DNA of 64,000 nucleotides, taken from the NCBI GenBank assembly GCA_017405945.1, contig JAFQZL010000023.1, positions 16,446 to 80,445 on the forward strand, read 5' to 3'. The DNA comes from Acidaminococcaceae bacterium (lineage in GTDB: Bacteria > Bacillota > Negativicutes > Acidaminococcales > Acidaminococcaceae). Positions 8,347-16,614 of this stretch are shown piece by piece; the stretch's first letter is position 1, and every line of letters starts with the position of its first letter. A program made the position numbers and the translations under genes. The notes below the pieces were generated by a model. It was not told the origin of the DNA. It did not search any database and saw nothing but the letters and a program-made list of their open reading frames with translations.

Positions 8347-9453
8347 TCAGATGAGAAAATACTGCTGCGCGGCATTCATCTGCACAAAGCCTTTCATCTG
8401 CAGTTCCAGCAGCATGACGCTGGCTTCCCCAACGCCGAAACCGGCTACAGCTACCAGTTGCTCCAGCGTCTGGGGCCCACTTGTCAACAGGTCCAGTATC
8501 TTATGCTGCCCTACGGAGCATTTTCCCAATGGCACTGTGCCGTTAAGCCCCGCAAACAGATTGGAATGGACGCTTCCGCATAATTCCGGAAAGAACTCGT
8601 CCATAATATCCTGCGGGGAATCAGCAAGACGCGCCCCCGCCTTGATCAGCCGGTGGGGTCCGGCGCTTTTATCTGTAAAGATATTGCCGGGAACGCAGAA
8701 TACCTCGCGCCCTTCATCCATGGCAAACTCTGCCGTGATCAGCGCCCCGCTCCGCTTCGCAGCCTGTACCAGCACAACGCCCTGACAGATACCGCTGATG
8801 ATCCGGTTGCGCTCCGGAAAGCGAAACCGGTCCGGCGGGGTTCCGGGCGGATACTCGGAAACAAGCGCGCCGTTCGCTTCGATTCTCTCAAACAGCCTGC
8901 GATTTTCAGGCGGGTAAACTATATCCGGGCCGCAGCCCAGTACTGCCACTGTTTTTCCCCCACCCTGCAGCGCCCCTTCGTGGGAAGCTGTGTCAATGCC
9001 TTTTGCGCCCCCGCTGACAACGGTTACTCCGGCTTCTGCCAGAGCCCTGCCAAAACAGGCCGCTGCCTTTTTGCCGTAGGCGTCCGCCATACGGGAACCT
9101 GCCATGCCGATGCTGTACCGGCAATCCGGTAGTGTTCCTTTCACATACAAAACTGCCGGCGGGCGAAGAATCTGCTTCAGGCGTTCCGGATATGCGGAAC
9201 TGACGACAGAAACAACAGAAATGTGCAGCCGCTCACATTGCTCCTGCAGCATTTCCGGAAGCTTTCTGTTCCTCCTGCTGCTTTCAACAAATTTCGCAGT
9301 ACGTTCCGGCGAAAGGATTCCCGTAGCAAGAATATCCGCTTCCTCCGCATCATAAAGATCCTGTGGGCTGCCAAAAGAATTGACCAGCGCAAGCAGACGC
9401 GCCGTATCAACCCCTTTGACAGCTCCCAGTGCAGCCCAGTAAAATTGTTCCAT
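8347..9453 (-). CDS. dprA: DNA-processing protein DprA (RecA loader for incoming ssDNA)
   Basis: The 368-residue protein has the Rossmann-like DprA fold ('GMAGSR', 'VVSGGAKGIDTASHEGAL', 'GCGPDIVYP', 'PERNRIISG') followed by a C-terminal winged helix (about 300-368). The N-terminal helix-hairpin-like region is also present. DprA protects single-stranded DNA taken up during transformation and loads RecA on it. This gene heads the topA-trmFO-xerC-codY block, its widespread position even in species not known to be competent. The pilus and nuclease genes at 38.9-45.1 kb make a competence role here more plausible. Confidence 0.94.
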   Translation of the reverse strand: MEQFYWAALGAVKGVDTARLLALVNSFGSPQDLYDAEEADILATGILSPERTAKFVESSRRNRKLPEMLQEQCERLHISVVSVVSSAYPERLKQILRPPAVLYVKGTLPDCRYSIGMAGSRMADAYGKKAAACFGRALAEAGVTVVSGGAKGIDTASHEGALQGGGKTVAVLGCGPDIVYPPENRRLFERIEANGALVSEYPPGTPPDRFRFPERNRIISGICQGVVLVQAAKRSGALITAEFAMDEGREVFCVPGNIFTDKSAGPHRLIKAGARLADSPQDIMDEFFPELCGSVHSNLFAGLNGTVPLGKCSVGQHKILDLLTSGPQTLEQLVAVAGFGVGEASVMLLELQMKGFVQMNAAQQYFLI

Positions 9454-9539
9454 TAAACCGCCTCTTTTCTGAAATTTGGGTGCCCTTTACACGAAATATT
9501 AAATTTTACAGTGTTACGAAAAATAAGGTTACTTTAATA

Positions 9540-9569
9540 TACATAGCACAACGGCTATCATAAAGTCAA
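9540..9569 (-). promoter_or_regulatory. Possible promoter of dprA
   Basis: On the minus strand TTGACT (9564-9569) and TATGTA (9540-9545) are 18 bases apart in the 210-base gap upstream of dprA. The -10 box is a weak match. Nothing else was recognised in this gap. Confidence 0.35.
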
Positions 9570-9663
9570 TGTATTTTTCTTTTTTCTTCATTAGATAGGG
9601 CAAAAGCTGTAAAATATCCGGAAGAAAAATGCATCAGCAGTGCAGCAGAAACGCGGATAAAGA

Positions 9664-10875
9664 TCAGTAATTCCGCATTTTGTCCGTAAGCTCCGCGATC
9701 CGCCCTGCCGCTGCCCTGTATCCGTAGCGTTGCTTCCGCGCTTTCTGTCTCTGCAGTCGCTCCAGCAGGGAAACCTTCATCTCACGTTCCAGATATTCAT
9801 CCAGCTGCCGGATATCCGTTACCGCCGCAGCGCCATACTGCTGTTGCAAAAACACTGTGTTCCCCTGCTCCTGCCCGGGCAGCGGATGATAAATCAAAAT
9901 ATTCGCTCCGCATTCCAGGCATTCCGCAAGAGATACGCCGCCGGCTTTGGTAATGACCACATCCGCCGCCTGCATCAGCTGCGGCATTTCATCGGTAAAA
10001 CCGAGAACGGTCAGACGGGAAGCGATTTCATCAGTTTCAGCCTTTGAAAGTTCTTTTTGCAACGCTTTCAGTTTTTTACACAGCCCGTCATTATGTCCCG
10101 TAACTGCCACTACATGGACTTCTTTAAACTTTTCATTTTGCAGGCTCCTTACTATCTCTTCCATGGGCAGCATGCCGCCACCGCCGCCTGCCAGCAGGCA
10201 GATAAATGCGCCGTCAGGCCAGCTAAACCTGTTGCGCGTTTCCCGGCGCACTTCCGCAGGATCCTGTTTTTCCGTAAACCTGCCGCGCACAGGAATGCCC
10301 CATCCATAAATCGCAGGGGTCGTTTCAGATTGTCCTGCAGCAGAGTCTATCTGCCCAAACAGTTTTTCATCTGCCACAAAATAGGCGTCCACCCCCGGAC
10401 ACACAAGCCAGCGGTGCACAGTGAAGTCCGTCACTACAACTCCCAACCACAGGCTGCCGTCATATTTCTGCTTGTACAGTGAAAGAATTCCCGTAGGCGT
10501 AGCATGGGTACTGAACACGGCATCGGGCTTCACCTCTTCAATGAATGTTTTGCCCAGATGCAGCATAATCCCGTTCAGCAGGTTGCGCATCCATAAGGAA
10601 CCACCGTCCTGATTGCTCCAACGGTAGGACAAGGCGTACAGCCCGGGACAAACTGCCAGGATGGTTTCATAAAGCTTCAGAAACGCCTTCCCGATGACGG
10701 AGGGAAAGAAATCAAAAACATTCCCCTGCACCACTTCCACGTTTTCCAGGCGCAACAGCGCTTCCTCCAGCGCAGCGGCAGCCATCCGGTGACCGCTGCC
10801 GATGGGGGCAGACAGGATCAGTATCTTCAGTTTTTCATCTTTAGCCGGCAGAAGATCCATTTGTCGTTTTTTCAA
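9664..10875 (-). CDS. Diacylglycerol glycosyltransferase-like protein (MGDG synthase/UgtP family)
   Basis: The 403-residue glycosyltransferase has an N-terminal MGDG-synthase-type domain ('SAPIGSGHRMAAAALEEAL', about 26-44) and a C-terminal GT-B nucleotide-sugar domain ('LAGGGGGMLPMEE', 'TKAGGVSLAECLE', 'PLPGQEQGN'). Relatives transfer sugar to diacylglycerol to make membrane glycolipids; MurG is a distant relative. The start is uncertain: the TTG at 10873-10875 gives the full length, and an ATG at 10858-10860 would remove five residues. Neither has a good ribosome-binding site. Donor and acceptor cannot be assigned from sequence alone. Confidence 0.8.
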   Translation of the reverse strand: MKKRQMDLLPAKDEKLKILILSAPIGSGHRMAAAALEEALLRLENVEVVQGNVFDFFPSVIGKAFLKLYETILAVCPGLYALSYRWSNQDGGSLWMRNLLNGIMLHLGKTFIEEVKPDAVFSTHATPTGILSLYKQKYDGSLWLGVVVTDFTVHRWLVCPGVDAYFVADEKLFGQIDSAAGQSETTPAIYGWGIPVRGRFTEKQDPAEVRRETRNRFSWPDGAFICLLAGGGGGMLPMEEIVRSLQNEKFKEVHVVAVTGHNDGLCKKLKALQKELSKAETDEIASRLTVLGFTDEMPQLMQAADVVITKAGGVSLAECLECGANILIYHPLPGQEQGNTVFLQQQYGAAAVTDIRQLDEYLEREMKVSLLERLQRQKARKQRYGYRAAAGRIAELTDKMRNY

Positions 10876-11044
10876 CCCATGTTATAATACTATTAATAAT
10901 TGACCTGTGTCACTGAATCAGGCGATTCCATACAGCAAACACGCTATACTATACATCACCTTTGTAAAATATGCAAGAACAGGAAAGATAAATTTATAAT
11001 TATTATTTGCGCTGCCCCCTGACGGCAGCAGAACGGAGCATTCC

Positions 11045-12376
11045 ATGAGCAGCTTAAACGCAACCCCGGCAGGAGAACGGGTCCATATCGGTTTATTCGG
11101 AAAGCGCAACGCAGGCAAGTCCAGCCTGATCAACGCCCTGACCGGGCAGAAGCTGGCCGTAGTGGCAGACGTGCCGGGTACAACCACAGACCCGGTGCTG
11201 AAAGCCATGGAACTGTTACCCTTAGGCCCGGTACTGATGATGGATACCGCCGGCATCGACGACAGCGGCGAACTAGGACAGCTTCGTGTACAGAAGTCCT
11301 TGCAGGTGTTAAACAAGACTGACATCGCCATCCTCGTCGTCGACAGCACCGCCGGCCTTGCAGAAGAAGATTTGAAATTACTGCAGCGCATTCAGGACAA
11401 AGAACTGTCCTGCGTAGTTGTATTTACGAAGGCTGATGTGACAGAACAAAAGGCAGAAAACCTTTCAGAGACAAAAGTAGCAGAGCTGTTTTTGCAAAAC
11501 GAAGCGCAGGAAAATGCAGCTTTGGAAACAAAGAAAAACGAATCGCAAAACCACGCAGCTTTTGAAGCTACGCAAAAGTTAATTCCCTCCTCCATTCCGC
11601 AAATTTCCGTCAGCTCCACCACGGGAAAAAACATTAAAGAATTGAAAGAACTGTTAGCCCATCTGGTACCACAAAAGAAAGCGCCTTTCCCCATCTGCTC
11701 CGATTTACTCAAACCGGAAGACCAGGTATTGCTGGTAACGCCCATTGACAGCGCCGCACCCAAAGGCCGTCTCATTCTGCCCCAGCAGCAGACTATACGC
11801 GACATCATCGACAGCGATGCCGTGGCCGTCATCACAAAGGAAAACCACGTGGACAGCGCACTAAAAAATATGAAAAGGCCGCCGGCGATGGTCATCACCG
11901 ACAGCCAGGCGTTCGGCAAAGTCAATCAGGCGGTGCCGCAGGAAATCAAACTTACCTCTTTTTCCATTTTAATGGCCCGTCACAAAGGCAATCTGGAACA
12001 GGCCGTGCTGGGCGTAGCGGCACTGAAACAGCTGCAGGACTGCGACCGTATTCTGATTTCCGAGGGCTGCACCCATCACCGGCAGTGCGGCGACATCGGC
12101 ACGGAAAAGCTGCCGAAATGGATTCAGGATTTTACCGGAAAACAAATTAGCTTTTCCTGGACCAGCGGAACAGAATTCCCCACCGACCTGTCCCTGTACA
12201 AACTGATTATCCACTGCGGCGGCTGCATGCTGAACGAACGGGAAATGCAGTACCGGTACCGCTGCGCTGCGGACCAGAACGTGCCCATGACCAACTACGG
12301 CCTGTGTATCGCCTACACCCACGGAATTTTAAAGCGCTCGTTAAGCGTGTTCCCGGATTTGGCGGAAAAAGTATAA
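11045..12376 (+). CDS. hydF: [FeFe] hydrogenase H-cluster maturation GTPase HydF
   Basis: The 443-residue scaffold protein assembles the 2Fe subcluster of [FeFe] hydrogenase with HydE and HydG. The GTPase domain shows G1 'GKRNAGKS' (19-26), 'VPGTTTDP' and 'DTAGIDD'. The C-terminal iron-sulfur site is intact: C342-x-H344 and H390-C391-xx-C394. An acidic, low-complexity insertion of about 40 residues (about 147-187) lies between the G4 ('FTKAD') and G5 regions and contains a 13-residue tandem duplication encoded at 11497-11574. No hydA, hydE or hydG is in the window, so the hydrogenase genes must lie elsewhere. It is a single-gene unit ending in a strong terminator. Confidence 0.95.
   Translation: MSSLNATPAGERVHIGLFGKRNAGKSSLINALTGQKLAVVADVPGTTTDPVLKAMELLPLGPVLMMDTAGIDDSGELGQLRVQKSLQVLNKTDIAILVVDSTAGLAEEDLKLLQRIQDKELSCVVVFTKADVTEQKAENLSETKVAELFLQNEAQENAALETKKNESQNHAAFEATQKLIPSSIPQISVSSTTGKNIKELKELLAHLVPQKKAPFPICSDLLKPEDQVLLVTPIDSAAPKGRLILPQQQTIRDIIDSDAVAVITKENHVDSALKNMKRPPAMVITDSQAFGKVNQAVPQEIKLTSFSILMARHKGNLEQAVLGVAALKQLQDCDRILISEGCTHHRQCGDIGTEKLPKWIQDFTGKQISFSWTSGTEFPTDLSLYKLIIHCGGCMLNEREMQYRYRCAADQNVPMTNYGLCIAYTHGILKRSLSVFPDLAEKV
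11497..11574 (+). repeat. 39-bp tandem duplication inside hydF
   Basis: Two adjacent 39-base units (11497-11535 and 11536-11574) match at about 27 of the first 37 bases. They encode the parallel peptides 'NEAQENAALET' and 'NESQNHAAFEA' in the insertion of the HydF GTPase domain. The frame is kept, so the duplication lengthens a flexible loop. Confidence 0.75.
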
Positions 12377-12390
12377 TTAAGAACTTCTCT

Positions 12391-12418
12391 CCGGTCACTT
12401 TAGTGACCGGATTTTTTT
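12391..12418 (+). terminator. Rho-independent terminator of hydF
   Basis: CCGGTCAC and GTGACCGG form a perfect 8-bp stem around TTTA, followed by ATTTTTTT. It lies 15 bases after the hydF stop codon. Confidence 0.9.
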
Positions 12419-12583
12419 CGTAACTCCAGTGATAGTGCGGTTTCTCATCCTGCTTTCTGTTATTTAATATAGACAGTAGTATTTGTCTGTCTCCAGATAG
12501 TACATCGTTCGTTCATTTTATTGCCGGTTTTGGGAAAGCTGCCACTGGACCGACGCGTAAATCTCCGGTCAAACATTTAAAAT

Positions 12584-12638
12584 AAAAGAAAAGGCAAAAG
12601 CAAAACACACGGAACGGTTTTGCAACGCCTTTTCTTTT
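12584..12638. terminator. Two-tier hairpin terminator between hydF and the VTT-domain gene
   Basis: An outer 12-bp stem (AAAAGAAAAGGC with GCCTTTTCTTTT) and an inner 7-bp stem (GCAAAAC with GTTTTGC) are perfectly paired. On the minus strand it follows the VTT-domain gene and ends in a T-rich tail, so it probably stops that transcript; it may also act on the plus strand. I see nothing else in the 12419-12583 gap. Confidence 0.7.
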
Positions 12639-12671
12639 GCTTTATAATTACCCTGTTTTTATAGTGAGACC

Positions 12672-13373
12672 TTATTCTTTAAACAGCTTCTTCTTCCCGA
12701 TATAAAATACCACAGCCACCACGATCACAAGAACAGTTAAGCGCACCATGCCCTCCCTGAAATGTACTACGTCGTGACCGATGACCACTTCCAGCGCAGT
12801 GGAAGGAAATTTGCCGATGAGGTTGGCGATGATGTAGTCTCTTGTGCTCATGCGGCTCAGGGCACCGACGGCAGTAAGGATGCCGGACGGAAAATACGGC
12901 AGCGCCCGGGCGAAGGTCATCCAGATGATGCCGTTCTTTTCGCTGGCCTTGTCAATATCCTGAAGGCGGTTGGCTTTGCGGATCAGTTTTTCCGCCGTGT
13001 TACGGAAGAAGAAACGCATTAGCAGGAAGCTCAGCACCACGCCGGTGGTCTCCGCCAGCCAGGACACGGCGATGCCCAGGGGAAGGCCGAAAATCAGACC
13101 GTTGGCGGTTGACAAAAAGATAGAGGGAAAGATGCTGCCCGCATTGATGAGCACATCAATAAAAAAGCTGATGAAGATAGCCCAGGGACCGAAGGACCGC
13201 AGGTATTCCGCCAGCGCTTTCACGTTGCCGCTGACTGCAAGCCGGCCCGCTTTGTGTAACACTTCGCCGGCAAACAGATTCAGGCACAGCAGCAATACCA
13301 GCAGCAGCACAAGGGCCGCAATCTTGGTTACCCCGTCCGGATCCTGATACCACTTCTTTTTTTCTTCTGACAT
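12672..13373 (-). CDS. TVP38/TMEM64 (VTT/DedA-like) membrane protein
   Basis: The 233-residue protein has an N-terminal hydrophobic segment (about 16-36) and a VTT domain with several helices, including 'FPSGILTAVGALSRMS' and 'GKFPSTALEVVIGHD', which fit the re-entrant loops of this family. The VTT superfamily includes DedA and TMEM41B proteins linked to lipid scrambling and undecaprenyl-phosphate recycling; the exact function of bacterial TVP38 proteins is poorly defined. It is monocistronic, with a terminator at 12584-12638. Confidence 0.8.
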   Translation of the reverse strand: MSEEKKKWYQDPDGVTKIAALVLLLVLLLCLNLFAGEVLHKAGRLAVSGNVKALAEYLRSFGPWAIFISFFIDVLINAGSIFPSIFLSTANGLIFGLPLGIAVSWLAETTGVVLSFLLMRFFFRNTAEKLIRKANRLQDIDKASEKNGIIWMTFARALPYFPSGILTAVGALSRMSTRDYIIANLIGKFPSTALEVVIGHDVVHFREGMVRLTVLVIVVAVVFYIGKKKLFKE

Positions 13374-13448
13374 GAAAGCTCTTCTTTCTTGTTTTTATTT
13401 ACAACATTGGATGGAAAATTGCAAAATGCTGCAATATTTTATGAAACA

Positions 13449-15524
13449 TTACGAATTAAAAATTCCGGCAAAGCGGCTGTCAAACAGATTGGCGGCGCCT
13501 TTCAGCATTTCTTTCCGCAACTCCGGCTGCGCCAGAGCCCGGGCCGCGTCTTTGCGGGCCGCCAGCAACACATCTGTGTCTCTCAGTATATCAGCCAGTC
13601 GCAAATCCGGCAAGCCGTGCTGGCGCAAGCCGAACAGCTGCCCCGCGCCCCGCAGTTCCAAATCCCGCTGGGCCAGTTCAAAGCCGTCGTTGGAATTGTG
13701 CAGCACCGTTAAGCGGGCCAGATTGTCCTGCTCCTGATTGTCCGTCAGCAGTACACAATACGATTGCTTATCGCCCCGGCCTACCCGCCCCCGCAGCTGA
13801 TGCAGCTGGGCCAGGCCGAACCGGTCCGCGTTCTCCACGATCATCAGGGTGGCGTTTGGCACATTGACGCCTACTTCAATAACAGTCGTAGTCACAAGAC
13901 ATTTCAGTTTCCCTGCCGCAAAGGTTTCCATGATTTCATCCTTTTCCGCCGGTTTTAACTTGCCGTGGAGCAGACCGCAGGGAATGTTCTTCAGCCATGT
14001 CTTTTTCAGTTCGGCATACACATCGTTCACGCTACGGATGCCTTCCATGGCTTCCGATTCCTCAATGGAAGCGCACACCACATACACCTGCCGCCCCGCT
14101 TCAATCTGCCGAACCATGCCGGCATAAACTTTCTGCCGCATGTCGCCGGTATAGCACAAGGTTTCCACGGCCTTCCGCCCCGGAGGCATGCCCCGCATCA
14201 CGGAGGTTTCCACATCACCGTAGACCGTCAGAGCCAAGGTGCGGGGAATGGGCGTGGCCGTCATGATCAGCACGTCCGGCGCATAGTCCGATTTGTTCAC
14301 CAGCGCCGCCCGCTGGTTCACGCCAAAGCGGTGCTGCTCGTCCGTCACCACTAACGCCAGATGGGCGAAGACCACGTCTTCCTGCAGCAACGCATGGGTG
14401 CCCACCAACACTTTCAGCGTTCCTTCCGCCAGTTCCTGCAAAATTTCACGACGCGCCGCCGCTTTGGTGTTGCTTGTCAGTATTTTTATGGTAATACCGG
14501 TATCTTTAAAAAAATCTGTCAGCGTTTCCAGATGCTGCTGGGCCAAAATACCCGTAGGCGCCATGATGCATCCCTGAAACCCATTTTCCGCAGCTTTTGC
14601 CAGCGCCAGGGCCGCGATGACAGTCTTGCCGCTGCCCACGTCGCCCTGCAGAAGGCGATGCATAGGTTTCACATCTTCCATGTCGCCGGAAATATCCGCC
14701 CAGGCTTTTTGCTGGGCCCCGGTCAACGTAAAAGGAAGATTCTGCAAAACCTTTTGCACCAGCTTCCCGTCCCGGGCCAGTTTAACGCCCGGCCGTCCGT
14801 CGTGATTGTGCTCCCGGTTCAGCATCAGCCCACACTGAAGCAAAAACAGTTCTTCATACACCAGACGCTTTTTCGCCGCGCGGAAATGTGCTGCGCTTTC
14901 CGGAAAATGAATGTTGCTCACCGCTTCGATGCGTGATAAGAATCCGTATTGCCTGCAAATGCTGTCCGGTATGGTTTCCGGCAGCCCGTACTCTTCCGCC
15001 AGCTGCAACGCCTGCCGTACCGCCGCCCGGAGATTTTGCTGTGTCAGCGACTCCGTTAAATTGTACACCGGCAGAATGCCTACCGATCTGTCAAGATTCA
15101 CCTCATCGCATGGCTGAAGCAACACTTCGCTCACGGCTTTGGCCGTACGTCCCGGTTTTACCCGGCCCGTAATCAGAAGACGGCTGCCCGGTTTAAAACG
15201 ACGGGCCTGGAAGCGTTGGGCCCCGAACAAGAAAATTTCCGCGTATCCCGTTTCATCTTTCACGGTGATGACCGCATACCGCCTTCCACCGCCGGACACT
15301 CTCTCCAGAGCCCGTAAGGCATCCGCTTCAAAAATCTGGCGGCTGCCATCCGTTTTCAGTTCCCGAATGGTTGCAAGATGGGAATAATCGATGTAACTGT
15401 CCAGCCGGGGATAATAATTCAGCAAGTCCCCAATCGTTACGATTTCCAGACGGGCAAAGGCTTCTGCCCGTTTGAAACCGATTCCCTTTAAGGCAGTAAT
15501 CGGTTTCTGCCACCAGTTCTCCAT
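13449..15524 (-). CDS. recG: ATP-dependent DNA helicase RecG
   Basis: The 691-residue branch-migration helicase remodels stalled replication forks and Holliday junctions. It has the N-terminal wedge/OB domain ('KGIGFKRAEAFARL'), then the two RecA-like helicase domains with Walker A 'GDVGSGKT', 'TDEQHRFG' (DEQH), 'MTATPIPRTL' and motif VI 'QLRGRVGRG'. The ATG at 15522-15524 is preferred, as AAAGGACGGG lies upstream; another ATG seven codons earlier has no ribosome-binding site. Length is normal for the family. Confidence 0.95.
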   Translation of the reverse strand: MENWWQKPITALKGIGFKRAEAFARLEIVTIGDLLNYYPRLDSYIDYSHLATIRELKTDGSRQIFEADALRALERVSGGGRRYAVITVKDETGYAEIFLFGAQRFQARRFKPGSRLLITGRVKPGRTAKAVSEVLLQPCDEVNLDRSVGILPVYNLTESLTQQNLRAAVRQALQLAEEYGLPETIPDSICRQYGFLSRIEAVSNIHFPESAAHFRAAKKRLVYEELFLLQCGLMLNREHNHDGRPGVKLARDGKLVQKVLQNLPFTLTGAQQKAWADISGDMEDVKPMHRLLQGDVGSGKTVIAALALAKAAENGFQGCIMAPTGILAQQHLETLTDFFKDTGITIKILTSNTKAAARREILQELAEGTLKVLVGTHALLQEDVVFAHLALVVTDEQHRFGVNQRAALVNKSDYAPDVLIMTATPIPRTLALTVYGDVETSVMRGMPPGRKAVETLCYTGDMRQKVYAGMVRQIEAGRQVYVVCASIEESEAMEGIRSVNDVYAELKKTWLKNIPCGLLHGKLKPAEKDEIMETFAAGKLKCLVTTTVIEVGVNVPNATLMIVENADRFGLAQLHQLRGRVGRGDKQSYCVLLTDNQEQDNLARLTVLHNSNDGFELAQRDLELRGAGQLFGLRQHGLPDLRLADILRDTDVLLAARKDAARALAQPELRKEMLKGAANLFDSRFAGIFNS

Positions 15525-15605
15525 GCCTTCCCGTCCTTTCTGCATTAAATATATATAGATTATAGCATTATTTTCACTTTTTTCTTTGACATTTTTGAAA
15601 AATGC

Positions 15606-15634
15606 TTGCTTTTCAGTTACACATGTGGTAATAT
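15606..15634 (+). promoter_or_regulatory. Promoter of rpmB
   Basis: TTGCTT (15606-15611) and TAATAT (15629-15634) are separated by 17 bases, with TG at the extended -10 position. The start would lie about 55 bases upstream of rpmB. Confidence 0.5.
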
Positions 15635-15693
15635 ACTCATGTTAATTTAATGAGTAGCTATATGCTTGATTCTGTGAAGGAGGTCGAACCACG

Positions 15694-15882
15694 ATGGCAC
15701 ATATTTGTGAAGTATGCGGCAAGGGCATCATGTCCGGCAACAACGTAAGCCATTCCAACCGTCACACCAAAGCTGCCTGGAAGCCCAATGTACAGACTGT
15801 ACGGGCTGTCGTAGACGGCGAAGTGAAACGTGTGAATGTCTGCACCCGTTGCCTGCGTTCCGGCAAAGTTACCCGCGCATAA
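15694..15882 (+). CDS. rpmB: 50S ribosomal protein L28
   Basis: This 62-residue basic protein is a full-length L28. It contains two CxxC pairs ('CEVCG' and 'CTRCLR'), the zinc-binding form of L28, and the conserved 'SHSNRHTKAAWKPN' segment. A strong GAAGGAGG site precedes the ATG. It forms a single-gene unit with its own promoter and a UUCG-capped terminator, reading against its minus-strand neighbours. Confidence 0.96.
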   Translation: MAHICEVCGKGIMSGNNVSHSNRHTKAAWKPNVQTVRAVVDGEVKRVNVCTRCLRSGKVTRA

Positions 15883-15899
15883 TCAGAAATGATACAATG

Positions 15900-15929
15900 A
15901 GCTGTTCTCTTCGGAGAGCAGCTTTTTTG
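15900..15929 (+). terminator. Rho-independent terminator of rpmB
   Basis: AGCTGTTCTC and GAGAGCAGCT pair around a stable TTCG tetraloop, followed by TTTTTT. It lies 17 bases after the rpmB stop. Confidence 0.9.
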
Positions 15930-15952
15930 TTTTGCAGAGAACAAAACGTAAA

Positions 15953-16074
15953 AAACCATTGCAGCCGGTAAGGCATCGCAAAACTGTTCCCGTTTGCTAT
16001 TCCATGAATTCATCTCATGGAATAATGCAAGCGTGCACGATGTTTTGCTTATGTCTTACCGGCTGCAACGGTTT
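15953..16074. repeat. Long palindromic element, copy A of a dispersed hairpin repeat
   Basis: The 122-base segment folds into one long hairpin. Outer arms are 20 bases with a single mismatch (15953-15972 and 16055-16074, containing TTGCAGCCGGTAAG and its complement). The inner arms end in TATTCCATGA and TCATGGAATA. The core between the outer arms matches copy B (23217-23374) in reverse orientation: about 27 of 31 bases in one arm and 30 of 36 in the other. It lies between rpmB and the zinc-ribbon gene, and there is no coding function. It could also help stop the zinc-ribbon transcript, although no T-run follows. Confidence 0.75.
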
Positions 16075-16085
16075 ATGTACATTAT

Positions 16086-16559
16086 TCAATCATCACTACG
16101 GAAAATAGAATCAAAAATACTCTTCTTTTCATCCGAATTGTCAATCACATCTTCATTGAAATTAATCCGCGTGCCGCATTCGGGACAGAATTTCGTGTTG
16201 GCCCTCACCTTGTGCCCGCAGCTGGTGCAACGGATGAACGCCTTCATCTCAATGAGGCGCTGTTCATACAGCTTGTAAAACGCGTCCACATCACTGTAAT
16301 CCGGCTTCCATGTATACACTTCGATATATTTTTTATGCTGGTCAAAGAACAGCTGTACCGCACCGTCACCCATGTCCTGCAGGGTAACGTCAAAATATTT
16401 TTTCCGTTTATGCCCGTGAATGACATGATGCTCTTCATCCCGTTCATCCACATCGATGCCGATATCGTTCAGACAGTCAAAAATCAGTTCCCAGGCATCC
16501 TGGAACGCAACCTCATAAATACGGATATCCTGTACGCCGCCGGCTCCCGGTATACGCAT
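16086..16559 (-). CDS. Zinc-ribbon protein of unknown function
   Basis: A soluble 157-residue protein. Residues about 1-105 form a mixed alpha/beta region with no family I recognise ('DAWELIFDCLNDIGIDVDER'). The C-terminal part has a zinc ribbon: 'CTSCGHKV' and 'CPECGTRI' supply four cysteines. A acidic tail with 'FDSIFRSDD' ends the protein. The start has an AAGAAGGTG site. It lies 55 bases downstream of RNase Y, separated by a terminator, so it may be expressed by readthrough or its own promoter. No function can be assigned. Confidence 0.75.
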   Translation of the reverse strand: MRIPGAGGVQDIRIYEVAFQDAWELIFDCLNDIGIDVDERDEEHHVIHGHKRKKYFDVTLQDMGDGAVQLFFDQHKKYIEVYTWKPDYSDVDAFYKLYEQRLIEMKAFIRCTSCGHKVRANTKFCPECGTRINFNEDVIDNSDEKKSIFDSIFRSDD

Positions 16560-16573
16560 ATATTATCACCTTC

Positions 16574-16610
16574 TTAAAAAATGGCTGCGAGCCTTACGGA
16601 ACGCAGCCAT
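16574..16610 (-). terminator. Rho-independent terminator after RNase Y gene
   Basis: On the minus strand ATGGCTGCG and CGCAGCCAT form a perfect 9-bp stem with a 12-base loop, followed by TTTTTT. It starts 5 bases after the RNase Y stop. Confidence 0.85.
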
Positions 16611-16614
16611 ATAT

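Noticed and set aside
10876..11044. Clear promoter between the glycosyltransferase gene and hydF
   Set aside because: Several AT-rich -10-like words occur on both strands, but no convincing -35 partner at 16-18 bases could be chosen.
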